From Turritopsis dohrnii (lineage: Eukaryota; Cnidaria; Hydrozoa; Anthoathecata; Oceaniidae), in contig BQMF02000013.1 of assembly GCA_027922465.2 (NCBI GenBank), positions 1,240,001 to 1,304,000 of the forward strand: a stretch of DNA of 64,000 bases. The letters run 5' to 3'. The notes beneath the pieces were generated by a model. That model saw nothing but the letters and a program-made list of their open reading frames with translations. It had not been told where the DNA came from and ran no database searches. The translations under genes were made by a program, and so were the position numbers. Below are positions 47,354 to 60,200 of the stretch, in pieces. How positions within the stretch are numbered: the first letter of the stretch is position 1; each line of letters begins with the position of its first letter.

Positions 47354-48033
47354 TCATTTGGTAAAGCAGGTTACAAAAAAGGCAGCATAAGCTGATGTGG
47401 ACCTACTATGATAAAAAATAATGGTCTATATACAATAAAAATATTACATAATAAATATTGAATAAATAAAATATAAGGAATAAAATGTTCTTAGATGTTT
47501 TAGTCGATATAGTTAAGGTAATGGAAACTAAAAGACTAGAATGGATATTATGAACTAAGACACAGGACACGAAAGTAGGTTTGCACAAAACTAAAAAGGA
47601 TTTTTGATCAAAACTATGTTAATGATTTTAATATTCGTTTTGACAATACGCCACACAATAGCACAATTTAATTTTACAGCCATTATTGAAACTGATGCTA
47701 ATGTATTTATCGCTAGAAAAGCAGTACTCCTCCGAAGATGTAAAAATTGTTTGTTTTCTTCTTTCTTCATTTTCTGAAGAACTAACTAAGCCATTAAGGA
47801 AAAAGTGCAGTGGTAAAAAGTTTTGTTTTTTACATAAAGTTTCACCATCCCCAAAATAAAAAAAATTTACCAAATTTTCCCTAGAGCTATGTTTCTATGT
47901 GGTTGCTATGCTAAATCGTCATCTTTTAATCGGATGTATTTGAATAGGGGAGTAACAATATATTATCTAGGTAATTCTGTACAATAAATCATGATTATTT
48001 TACCGACTGATTCTGGTGGAGCGGTCCTTATTG
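47129..48033. mobile_element. Second, decayed CAGTTAGG-ended element
   Basis: Left end CAGTTAGGATCACTCTGCCG, right end the inverse of CAATAAGGACCGCTCCACC. Interior blocks (ACAATACGCCACACAATAGC, GCAGTACTCCTC) match 27250-27350. It contains a (TTA)n microsatellite at about 47322-47352. No clean duplication. It lies 230 bp upstream of the CC2D2A start exon. Confidence 0.55.
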
Positions 48034-48262
48034 TTTATTGCTACTCGTAGTATCTTTAAAATATGTTCTTCTAACAACCTTAGATATTTGTCCATCAGAC
48101 TTATTACAATAGGGTCTTCTTTATAATTTTTTCCAATAGTTCCAATTCTTCTGTTATTTCATAAAACCCATGATGTTGAGTTTTTCAAAGATAATCATGT
48201 TTTTAATGTTTGCCTCAAGAAAAAAAGAAATTCACTCAATTACATGATATAAATCAAACAAG

Positions 48263-51200
48263 ATGATTTCTCAAAGAATGAAAGAGCGACGTCAACAGTT
48301 ACGGAAAGTATGCTCTGTTTTGTTGCATTGTTAATGTTTATTTTCACATCATGCAGCAATGCTGTTTCATCTTTTTCTTTTTTGTTTTTTTGAAGTCCTT
48401 ACAAACACAATCAGATGCTGAAGAACCTTCAACAAGTTCACAAACACCAATGGTAGGGTGTCATAGCTGAAATTCAATGTTTCTCAATTTCATGTCTTTT
48501 CTACTTGATGTTAATAAATGAACATTTCCTATTTCTAGATTCCTCTACAGCCTTTAAACAGAACTGAACAGGTACATGCTAGTATTTATTTCAAGGAACT
48601 CAAAGAGCATAATTCTAAATAAACTGCAATATACTGCAATATACCTTATACTCAAGTTCAGCTATAAGCACCTTGTTTCTCCCTTTTATACACTTACATA
48701 AAACTTTCCTTGGTTTGAATATACCTTGCTGTATCTCAGAAAAATGTTTTCTGACATATGCCACTGTTAAAAAGGATTTTCAGAAAATAAAATATACTAT
48801 ATAACAAGTATTTATCTGTTGTGTTGACTTAATGTTATTTTTGGAATTGCCATCTGGTCTACATAAATCCTTCTGCCTCGGATAACTAATAAACTAAAGA
48901 TCTTTAAACCTAAAACTGGTATGGTCAACCAACTTGACACACGGAATGTATTTGGCAGACCAAAACTAGCAGGTCAACCCCTTAAATCCAAAAAGCTTTT
49001 TTGAATAAATTATTAACATGATTGTTTGGAAATTTAGATTGACAATGAATCTGAGGATATGTTGGAAGCTTTGCAAACAAGAAGAACCCAACGTTTTGCA
49101 GAAGTATAGATTCATACTAATTATAAACGTTTATACCCGAAAATTTCTTCTGTTTTGTGCTTATTTGCTTTTTTTTTTTTTAGATGAATGAAATTGATCA
49201 TTCAGATAGAATAGGTAAGTGTAACTTTTAATATTATTTTTCAGGTCATAACCTAGTCTCCTGACAAAGCAAAACTAGTAGCTGCTATACTAAGTACTCT
49301 TTTTTGTTGTGACTTTTGAAAGCAAAGTCCTATCTATGCTCTCTGTAAAGCATGGTTCACACTGCACGTTTAAAATATACACCACGTTTAAAAAAGCGTT
49401 TATGAAATGCGTATATTTTTTACCGGAAATGGCTGTACTGAAAGCGATACAGTTCACATTGCACGTATAAATAAACAAGATATTCACCAAAGGCAAATTT
49501 AAATGAAAACTGTGTAACGTAAAATGACGAACTCTGATAGCGAAGCTGACGAAATTTTAGCAATATCATTCTACTTATTATTTGAAGATGATGGTGAACC
49601 TATGATGAAAAAAACGTACTTCGGTTCGTGATATATTCAAAGGAACAAAGGCATACGGTCAATTCCATACCCTTTTCCAAGAAATGAGAAATATTGACAG
49701 GGAGAACGTTTTTGGGTGTAAGAGAAAAGGTCAAACAAAATACGAAAATTTTGCAAAAAAAGTTCAAAATTTGATAGCGCACCTGTTCGAGTATGAAAAC
49801 AATAGATTCCATTAAAAATTTAAAAGGAATATGCGGCAAGTCTTTGAAGTTCATAAACGCGGTGTATATCGATGGTGTATATATCAAACTGATTTGATAT
49901 ATACACCGTCTATATACACCGCGTTTATGAACAAATGTTCGCAAAATGAGTGCTCTTATTTTGTTCACACTACGCGTTTATATTAAACACCGCGTTTAAA
50001 AATGCGCAGGGTTCGAATTAAATCTACTAAGTGATCCGCGAAAAATTGAAAACCTCCGGGGAGCACCTCCCCCACGATGTTTTTATTTCAAAATGATACC
50101 AGTAAAATAAAATACATTTTTTTTAGCATAAAAGTAAAGTTATCAAAATAAAAAACACAACCAAGATCATACGATAAACGTAATAAAAGAAGTTATTTTA
50201 CACGCAAAAATAATACATTAATGTTCTTCATCGCTATCTAAATCTTCTATGTCTGAAAGTGTCATTGCACCAAGGTCTACAATACAAGATTTCTCATTAG
50301 ATGTTTTTCTTTTCTTGGGGTAATTGTGAGGGCCCGAAGATAGTCTGCGCACTTTCGCATCATACCACTCCGATATCGCAACGTCTGGATTAAAGCTTTC
50401 GATGTCAGAGCCTTCTTCACATATCTGCAATGTAGCACTTAGTCGGTCACGATATAATCTGTTACGCCAATCATTTTTTACACGTAACATTCTCGAAAAC
50501 ATCCGCTCAAGTTTTGCATTTGAGAAAGGTGTAATCAGAAGTATCTCGAAGATGTGAAGTACATTTTTGCATTCTTCGATGATAACATCATTTGTGAAAA
50601 CACGCTCCCAAATTTCCAAATACTTTACTTTTGGCGAATTATTACGCATAGGTATAACAAACGTTTTCAAAGTCGTCCACTCACGGTGTATTTCACCAAT
50701 TTCACAGCCGTTGTTGTCGAGCAACTGACAAAAATGCTTTTTTAACGATTCCATCTCGGGAGATCCAAAATCAGTTAATTCTTTTGGCCAAGAAGATACA
50801 TCAAGAAGTGAAACAAGATTTTTAAAAGGCGGTGAGGAGGAGAGTTCTTCGAAACAATTTTCCATACTATCTGTTATACTAGCAATAGTAGAATCAAAAA
50901 TGATAGTAACAAAGAAAAGAACATTTTGGATTCTCTTTTTGAATCGAAAATAAACGCACTCCTTAGTAGAGATTATTTCTTACAATGTACATGAATGTTA
51001 TGCACAAATTTCTAATGTCAAAACAATGTCGTTTTTTTCTTTCATTCGATTTCCGGATGTACAAAATTCGAAAAATTCAATTTCAACCAATCAGAGTGCG
51101 TCCTTCATATGCGGCAAATGCGCAGAAGAAAAAATTTAGAAGTTTGAATGAATTTTTTGAGATTTCCCTTGTGTTTATTAGTATCAAATAAAAACTTTTT

Positions 51201-54200
51201 AAAGAAAATGGCGTGCCACTGTCATGCGAAGATAAATTTTGTAAATGTCAGGTTCCTCTAAGATCAGCTTCCTAAGAAGTTGTGCATAAAAACCATGGCC
51301 ATCTGTACGCTGTAACCAGGGCTTTGCGCAATCACTTCTACGCTTTCTTAGTTTTTATCATCATCACGGCATAGCGCGATTATAATAGATGCGGTTGCAA
51401 TTTTCACCTTCTCTAGCACATCCATCTTCACTTTTATTACTATTATCAAAAAGTATAATATGATTTTACATAACGTGTATTTTACTATTACATTTATGAT
51501 TTTTTCCATACATCAATTGAGTATGTAAAATCTGTAAAATCAGATGGTGTATTTTGACCTTAAGAAGTTAAAAGAATACGTTTTTCATCTATTCGGAACT
51601 AAAGAGTAGACTGTAGAGGAGCGCTTAAGAAACGTATGTGAATTTTCTTCGCACTAAAAAACGTTTTTATTGAAGTTCAAATTGTTTTAAAACTATCAAA
51701 ATCAATTCGCGAATATGATGAAAATTTGGAAAAAGTATTCCGCGAAATCTTAAAACCAGATCGCGAATCACGATTCGCGGACCGCTTATTCGAACCCTGA
51801 TGCGTTTATTGACGGTGTATAATTTAAACGCGCAGTGTGAACTACGCTTAAGGGAGAACATTATTGGTCTAGATTTTTAGTAAACTCTGCATGATCGAAA
51901 CGACAAAGCAAGCATAAGCAACAAAGCAAGCATAAACATAATCATTATGTAAAAAAGTTTGCAGCAGGGCAGTCTTCTTCGGTTGCAGTGAGCAATGTTA
52001 TCAATACCTTGCTCTGGAATGCAATGACAAATTTAACATTTATATCTTCGGGATGAGAGATTTTAATTTTTGTCAAGCTTCTCAATCTTATGAATAAAAA
52101 TTGAAACCCTTTTCTTGGCAAAACCTTGTGTTTATGATTTTATGAACAATCGACCCAACAAACATATTTTTGTTGCCTATCTTGTGAATAAGTTTTTAGA
52201 GCAAATCAATGAATCAAGTGTGAATAACATGAATTGTTTGTTATAAATGCAGAACTCACTTTTTTCAAAACAGATAAGCCTGTGTTGTATGAATGTTCTT
52301 AAAGGGGGCTGATTGGCTCATTTTGATGGCTTAAGAGATATTATTTTGAAATGCAATTTAATTGAACATGATAAAGTTGGAATGACTAATTCCACTTTTT
52401 CTGTATTCTCTTCGCTTTTTTCCTGAGACTTAAATGATCGTTCAGCTGTTAAGATTGTATATAGTTGGTCAACTTTATGTATCGATTCTATGCGATGGGC
52501 TTAACTTCTTTTTTGACTCAATTCTTTAGTTGCACCTATTTTAGACTGTCAGTTTTAGACCTTGTTCATAATTTGATGAACACTTTTTCAGCATCCCCTC
52601 CGCAAGTGCCATCTGCCGATTTGAGTTTCGATGAAGGTCATTCAAGAACCCAATCAGCTGCAAGCAGTAATTTAAATTTATCAATACGGGAACGCTTAAG
52701 AAGTCGTGTTAAGTCTTCAGCGTCTGACGTAAGTTATGAAAATTTAATTTTATGAAATATAATTTGTTTACAAAACTTTGTAGAAAGTTCAGAAGTTTTT
52801 TTTTATTTTTTATTTGGAGTTTTTTTTTGACCTTTTTTTAAAAGTGGGATTTATGAGTTAAAAATCAAAATTCATTAAAAACCAGTAATTCAAGAGCCAG
52901 TGCTTCAAGAGATAAAATATTGATCTTGTTTTTCTATGCACATTGAAAAGCAATACTTAGTTCATGGAACTCTTCAGTTGTTTGCAAATTATAAAGGTGT
53001 GTAATTTAAGACAACTATGTGACTCGATAGGGTTGGTTGAAAATGCTTGTGTATTGTAGCAAATTTCATTTTTAATAATGTGACATGTCTTTCAGGCCCT
53101 ACCAGGAAGAAATTAGTACACGAGCTATACTTCGCTCGTGTCATAGAGTTTGCACGTGCGATGAAGTCTTTTTTAGTAATATTGCACGTGTGATGAAGGT
53201 CGAAAGGGAAAATAATTTATGTAGTATTGGTGAAGGGGACGATTCTAGCAACCTTAGCGTCCTAAAGTCAGCTAGTTATCAGTGAACCCTAAATACTGAA
53301 ACTAACAAAGTTAGCCTTATCATTTCACCAATGATGGTACAGCTCTGCGGTAGATTATGTAATATTCTGAAATCATAGCGCTTGTGGCACGTAATCTTTC
53401 ACGAAATAATTATTTGAGGAAATTGCTCTATCGTCAACAGTATTATCTTAAGAGAATCAGAAAAAATGAGAGGAGTTTACGTGAGGGCAACCACTAAACT
53501 TTCTTTTTGTTTCTTACTTATTTACAATACATCTTCATCACTGACACCATACTCATCCTCATCTTTTCCGTCATCTTCGCTTGTGCTGCCCGCATTGTCA
53601 TTGAGATCGATCTTCGGGATCTTTTCAGGGGGCTCATCTTTCCTTTCCTTACACAACGTTTTGCTCACTCGTATTTTTCTGCGGCATCTTTTATTACAGC
53701 TTCGCGTTCGTTAAGAGTCCACAGTTTACATTTCTGTGTTCTTAATGAATTTTTGCATGTGCGATGAAATGATTTATATCATTACTTGCAGGTGCGATAT
53801 TTCACTCGTGTAAAAAAATTTGCACGTGTGCTGGCACGTGCACGTGCGATCGCACGTGTCTCCGGGTAGGGACTGGTCTTTAAATGACACACCAGATCAC
53901 TATGAAAGTGTGCTTTATTTTAATTGTTTTAGACATCCCAAAATCGTAAACTACGGGGACTTCGTGGAAGAGCTCTACCAAATCGGTTTGATGATTCTAA
54001 AGTATGTTTACTTATAGATCTCAAATTTTACACCAAAGAACAATTCTACTTGAAGATATTGGGAAATGATATGCTGATTTAGTATATACATCCATTATAA
54101 TACTCTTTATTTTAGTCATTTGCTGCTGTGGAGGAAGAATTGAATCCATATCTTCAAGAAAGTATCGCAACAACCAAGGAATGGAAGCGACTGAAAATCA

Positions 54201-57200
54201 AGAAAGACACTGAAACTACTGTAACTAAATTTAAATGCATTTTTATTAATTGTAATGTAATATTATTTTCCTTTTTTCAGCCCTCAGAATTTGATTTAAG
54301 ATAGGTCGACAAAATATAGTAATTTCAGGTCGGCTTTTGGAATTTTGCATTGATTTAAGGTCCGCTTTTGCCAAGTGCTGACCTAAATTCAGATGACTGT
54401 TCTTTCCTATGTGTCTATGAGTCCTGACCTTGAATTATACATAAATCATAAATTGGTTAATATAAGGAGTACAGCAGATGGATCTAGATAGTTGGAACAA
54501 CATTAAACTCCCAGAAGGTTGTAAAAAAAAAGGACTACAATATTCCAATTATAAGTCTTGGGATTTACATTTAGGTGGGAGAGGGGGGTCATGTTCATCT
54601 TGTCGGTTTCAATCAGTACTTTAATGTCAACTTTGTCTGCAGATTTTGTTAGTTTGAATTCTTAAAACAATGTTCAGAAACATGAGTACTGTTTTGAGTA
54701 CTTTCTATTCTTATACTCCTATACTTTAAACTACAATACTTTGAAAAAGTATTACTTTAAATTTTAAGGGACTCGTAACTGAAGAAGAAGCTTTCCAGTT
54801 TTTTGTTGGAGGATTGGATGAAGAAAAAGATGAAGAAATTGATACAAATGTTAGTAAACACGGCTTTTCAAAATAATTTAGTATAATGCTATCCACTACA
54901 CTAAATTACTACACTGTCATTTTAATAGCTCCGAAGGGCTCTTTCAAAATAGTCCTTACAAAATAGGCTAATGATAATCTAGTATACTGCATAAAGATTC
55001 TTTATATTGTATGGAGAATGATAGTTTGATCCATTTTGTTGTCATGAATCAAATAGAACTGTGCTGATGACTCCTGTTCTTTTGAAGCAACATAGAGGGA
55101 ATTTACTTGAAACATGACTGGAGCAATTATTTTTTTATGCTTTTCTTTATGCTTTTCAGGTGCCCCCAGTGGAATCAGCAGTTGTTTTAGAAATGGAAGA
55201 TGAACACCTTATTTACAATGCAAAACCTATCTATAGAACCACGAAAGAACGACAAGAAATAGAAAACAGAATGTACCACTATCCATCGTCAATTCCAGGT
55301 AAATCTGACATATTCCTTCTGTGTTTTAGAATCCTGCTAGTTCATGAAGGTTTTTAAAATCTTATTATTTTACTCTTTTTATTCTCCCAAGCATTTTTTA
55401 CTTTTAGTAACATAACGTTTCTTGTTTGCTTGCTTTATAGCACCATCAGAAATGAAGGTACCACCAGGGACTGTGCCACGTAATTTAGAAGACGAAGGAT
55501 TTTATGTTGGCAACACTCCAACAGTATCGCGTGCTACTCTCAGTAAAATGGAACATCGTATCCTTGCAGCTGATAAAGTACGAAACATTCTGTGTTTCGT
55601 TTGCATTTTCATATGATCAAACGTGTTTTTATATAGTAGATGAATGCAAACACAAACTTAACAATGCTTAAGAATGACCGACTGGTTTTATTTTTGTGTT
55701 GGAGGGTTTTCACCTAGAAAAATGTCAAGAAGGACTGCGACTTTGGAATAGAATTTTGAAGTGATCTCTACCCTAGGTTGAAATAGTTTTTGAAAGTAGT
55801 TGATAATTATTGTACTTTTAAAAATTCAATGTATCACTTCATGACAAGTATTAATTCCTCACATATCAAACAATTTTGGAATCAAGATGAATTTTGATGT
55901 TTTATATTACACATCCTTCATTTTTCAGAACTCTGGCTGGTTCAATGAAGATGGCAATTTAAAGCGACAACCAAACCCATTAAAAGAACAATCTGTCCGC
56001 CAAGTTCTAATAGATGAACTTGATGTAGATCCTATGTTACAATTAGATTGGCAAAAGGTACCATAATTGTTGTGCTATGTGCTATAAAGACTACACAGTG
56101 TAAATGTTTCCTATACCAGCCATTGTTAATTCTGTGCCTGATCATTTTGTTAGGCTCAACCTTCGTTGTTAGATACAAGATATATCGATGAACAAGGTGA
56201 AGAAAAATTAAAATTTTTATTCTTATTCCTTCTTAACTCACGTTCGTTTACGGCAGCAGAGAAGGCGGACATTTAGCAATGCGCATGCGCGAACAATATT
56301 TTAAAAAACCTTTGGCAGGAGTGATTTCCTGGCCACACACCAATGCATGAATTTTGCCCCAAATTAGGCAAAATTTAAATACCAGGTAGGGAAATTGAAA
56401 TTCAGATGAAAAAAAGAAGACCAAGGAATACTTTGAAGTGCAAGTTGCTTTGAGTTTTCCGCGAGAACTTTGATTTTCGTGGGAAAACAAGAGTGCACTT
56501 CGTGAGAAAAATTTACATAACCCGACCAAATTGGACCCAAGACCCTGTACTTTTATAAAAGTAAGTTATACATCAAATTGTAGTTGCACCCTACCCACCT
56601 GTTCCCCTACCATGGATCACCACGATAATCTCAAAAAACTTTGCAGAATATGTGGAAATTTAGTGCAGAAAGATTCAATAGACATTCTTACCAATCCAGA
56701 AAGAAGGCAAAAACTCAAAATTGCATTGTTCATAGATATCAATGCAGACAATAAGGACATCCACCCACCAAATATTTGTCTGAAGTGCTATTCTACAGTG
56801 AGGAATGTAACAGAAAAGCAGACCACGAACCATTTAAAGCCTGTTACTTGGACTCCTCATAGTGAAGTCAACTGTACTACATGTCATTGGGCCAAGGCTT
56901 ACAAAGTTGGAGGGAGGCCAAGAAAAAACAAATTCATTGGGTGTCCAGACTTGGAGAAAAAAACATGGAATAGGGAGATGATAAACAACATCGACACATC
57001 AACACCTGTTGATACTTATTCAATTCCCATTCAAAATATCGACCCTCTGAAAAACCCACATTTGTCATTGTGCATTTGCAGTTTTTGAAAGAATATTTTC
57101 TCACAACCATTAATGTTAAATGTATGCCAACTCTTCTCTGCCTTACATGTTTACTACCAACTTTGGAGGGGCAGGGAATAAGAGACAGTAAATGCCCACA

Positions 57201-60200
57201 GTGTGGAAAATCTTTTACGCAGAAAAATGTGCAACCTTCTGCTAATTTGAAAAAGTTGGTAGAATGTCTAAAGCTTTTTTGCAACAAATGCAATGAATCA
57301 TTTCACCAAAACCAATGCACCCCAAACCATGTAAATTTGGCTGAGCTTCTTACAGACCAATAGTGCTGACATGCAGAGGAAAGCAGAGGAAGTTGCCTTT
57401 CATGTTGTAAGAAATGAATTGGAAGAATCGAAAAGTAAATCTGCGCACAGGTGGTTCCAGCAGGGTAAGCACATTTTTCTGGCATAACACAAAATATGAA
57501 AATTTTTACCAATTACAATAAAAAAAACTATTTTAATGGATTTATTTTAGCCTGTTGTTTACACTCAAAAGTCTGAAATCAAGAAAAGCAGTGATCAAGT
57601 TTGCAAAAGGACTCTCAGACGGAAAAATAAAAGTTTTGAAAGAATGTTTCGACAAAACTTCAGGTCAAAACACGAATGCTGTTGTCACGCAAACTTCGCA
57701 TTTTTTTGAAACAATTTAAGAAGAAGATCATCGTCAGTTCTGATTTACCATCAGCAGACATAACTGCCGAGTCCATGGTGGCCCTGAAAGCAGAAATGGG
57801 GATTCTGTGGGAAAAGCTGAAAAATATGTCTTGGTAAAGTTTTTGAAACAAGTTTGTGCGGATTAAATTTTCTGAAAGATTAGAAAGATTAACCGATTGA
57901 TTTTTATGTGAATTTTTCTACCATTTCAAGAGGTTCAAATATTTTCAAATTCATAAAATTCAATCCACACAAAAAAAACAATTTGAATTATTGAAAAATT
58001 ACTTAGAATTAGATTAGAATTGTGGGGAAAACAAATTCACTATAAAGAGAAAAAATAAATAATTTGTCAAGGAGTATAATTGAGAATTTAATTTGTTTGC
58101 CCAATGCAAAAGAAAAGTTTTTCTCTCAATTCACTTTTGTCCATACTTTGCATACTGCAGCAATAAATAACTAATTATTCCTTTCAAAAACTATAGTTGG
58201 CTGAAAAGACACAATATTTCTACTGCGTCTCATGTAAAGTAACGCAGCATAGCAACATCTTGGTCTGGTGAAGATGTCATTGTTGAGGATACTCCATTCA
58301 CATTCATGGATGAATCAAAATCCGTATACATAAAAACAGCACCATGGGGATATGTGGAAGATCTTCCAAACCATGTGCTAGGAGTGACCTAGAAGAGTGA
58401 GTTTTTAAGTATCATTATTAACACAACTAGTAATATTCAAGGCTATAAAAAGAAAACAATTTACAATTTTTAGAAACAATTTACTTGAAGAGTCCATAAA
58501 TAACGAAATCCACGTGAAGATTGGAGGAGATCATGGCAGTGGCTCATTTAAAATGAGCTACCAAATCTGTAATGTCAAACGGCCCAACAGCAAAGACAAT
58601 ACGATTGCCTTCAACTTCTTTGAAGCCAAAGATTACCGCATCAACCTGAAAGTGACATTGAATAGATTTAAAGAACAGGTTGACCGACTGCAAGACCTTA
58701 CATGGGAGTAAGATATTAATGTAAATATTCTTACATGATCCCTATGTAAATTGGTACAGTAAAAGGTATAGTAAAATTTCATTGATTCTTTTTTAGAGGG
58801 AAAACCATCAGAGTATTCACGTTTGGGGATTATGAACTTCTTTGTGCTTTGTATGGTATAACTGGTGCGATAGGTGAGATATAGAAAAAAAAGCTTTATG
58901 TGGATAAAAATATCCATGGATCAGATGTTATGTACAGGCACACAGAGAGAAAAACCTTCTCAAGGACAACTTTTAAACCTTTTTAGGTCGCCACTGTTGC
59001 CTTTTTGCAAAATTTTTAAAGGTGAATTAAAAGTTTCAAAAGCTTATCACCAAAACGTACACTGGAGAATCTGAAGTCAAATTACGATGGTTTTGTGGAC
59101 AGTGGAGATGATATAAAGCAAGCAAAACATTTCAACAACGTGATAGATACCTGCATGTTTAAGTTCCAATAATACAAGTAAGCATACCAAGATCTTTTTT
59201 AGCAACGGTGTATTTATTTATTTTCAATGAACATAAATCATTTTCAAGGTTGCAACCCCAGTTCTTGATATTTCTCTGGGAGTATACTTAAAGTTTTTTA
59301 ATATGTTGGAAAATAACTGTTGTGAGTTGGATACCTTGATTGAAGCTGAGTTAGCTTTAAAACAAAAGAAAATCAACATACCTTTGTATATATCAACGCA
59401 CAAAGAGATTTTAAACCTGAAGTCTCAAATAGCAGACGCAGACACAAAAATTGATCTCATCATTGACGCAATCGGAAGGGGCATTATCAGCCATCCTGAA
59501 AAGGAAGAGGAAATAAGGTCAACATACCATCTGCGAATTGACCATTTTCAAAAGATAAAAAATGACAACGTAAGAACAACGTTTTTTCTTATAAAGTAAC
59601 TTTTAACTGAATGGTTATAATTAATTGTCAATAAATTTTTATAGCTTGGAAAAATAAAGAGATTAACAGAAAACATGGTTACGGACAAAGGAGCAGGTCC
59701 AAGCGTTACAGTATTGGACGAAATACTGAACAAGTTGAACGTTCAGCGACAAGCGTACCATGGCAAAAGTTTTGTTGGTAATCACGTCCACAAAATGTTA
59801 CAGGTAATTTATATTTTTATCTGCACTTTTAATATTTATAGCAAAATGTCTTAAATGAATCTACTTTCAAAACTGATGCAGGATGTTCACATCATCAAAC
59901 TTTGTAATTCTATTCCAAAAACTGTGGCAAGACTGGGGCTTACCGATAGCAGTATCCATCACAAATCGGCTGAAGTGGCACACGATTTTAAACTGCTTTT
60001 TCATAATATGGTCTATGTCACAACATAATCAATAACTGCAATAGAATTCAAGATGACGACATTGCAAAATTAGGTAAGTATTGCATTGCTTTTGCATATA
60101 ATAATTTATCATACAAATAAAAATACAAATTAGCTGAATTTTTAGAAACTAACATCGAAGAACTGATGAAATATTTGAGAACAAAATTTCCTGGTAGCTC

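Larger units (their letters stand above)
49349..51848. mobile_element. Harbinger-like element split by a nested hAT
   Basis: Ends AGCATGGTTCACACTGCACG and the inverse of AGCGTAGTTCACACTGCGCG, flanked by TAA at 49346-49348 and 51849-51851. Without the hAT insertion it would be about 0.7 kb. From 49524 it carries a broken frame, MTNSDSEADEILAISFYLLF then (after a frameshift) AYGQFHTLFQEMR, that resembles the start of Harbinger transposases. A mirrored ATATACACCG hairpin lies at 49848-49935. Confidence 0.75.

Noticed and set aside
54284..54305. Short frame after AG in a CC2D2A intron (PSEFDLR)
   Set aside because: Ends in a stop with no donor; exons 8 and 9 already join in phase.
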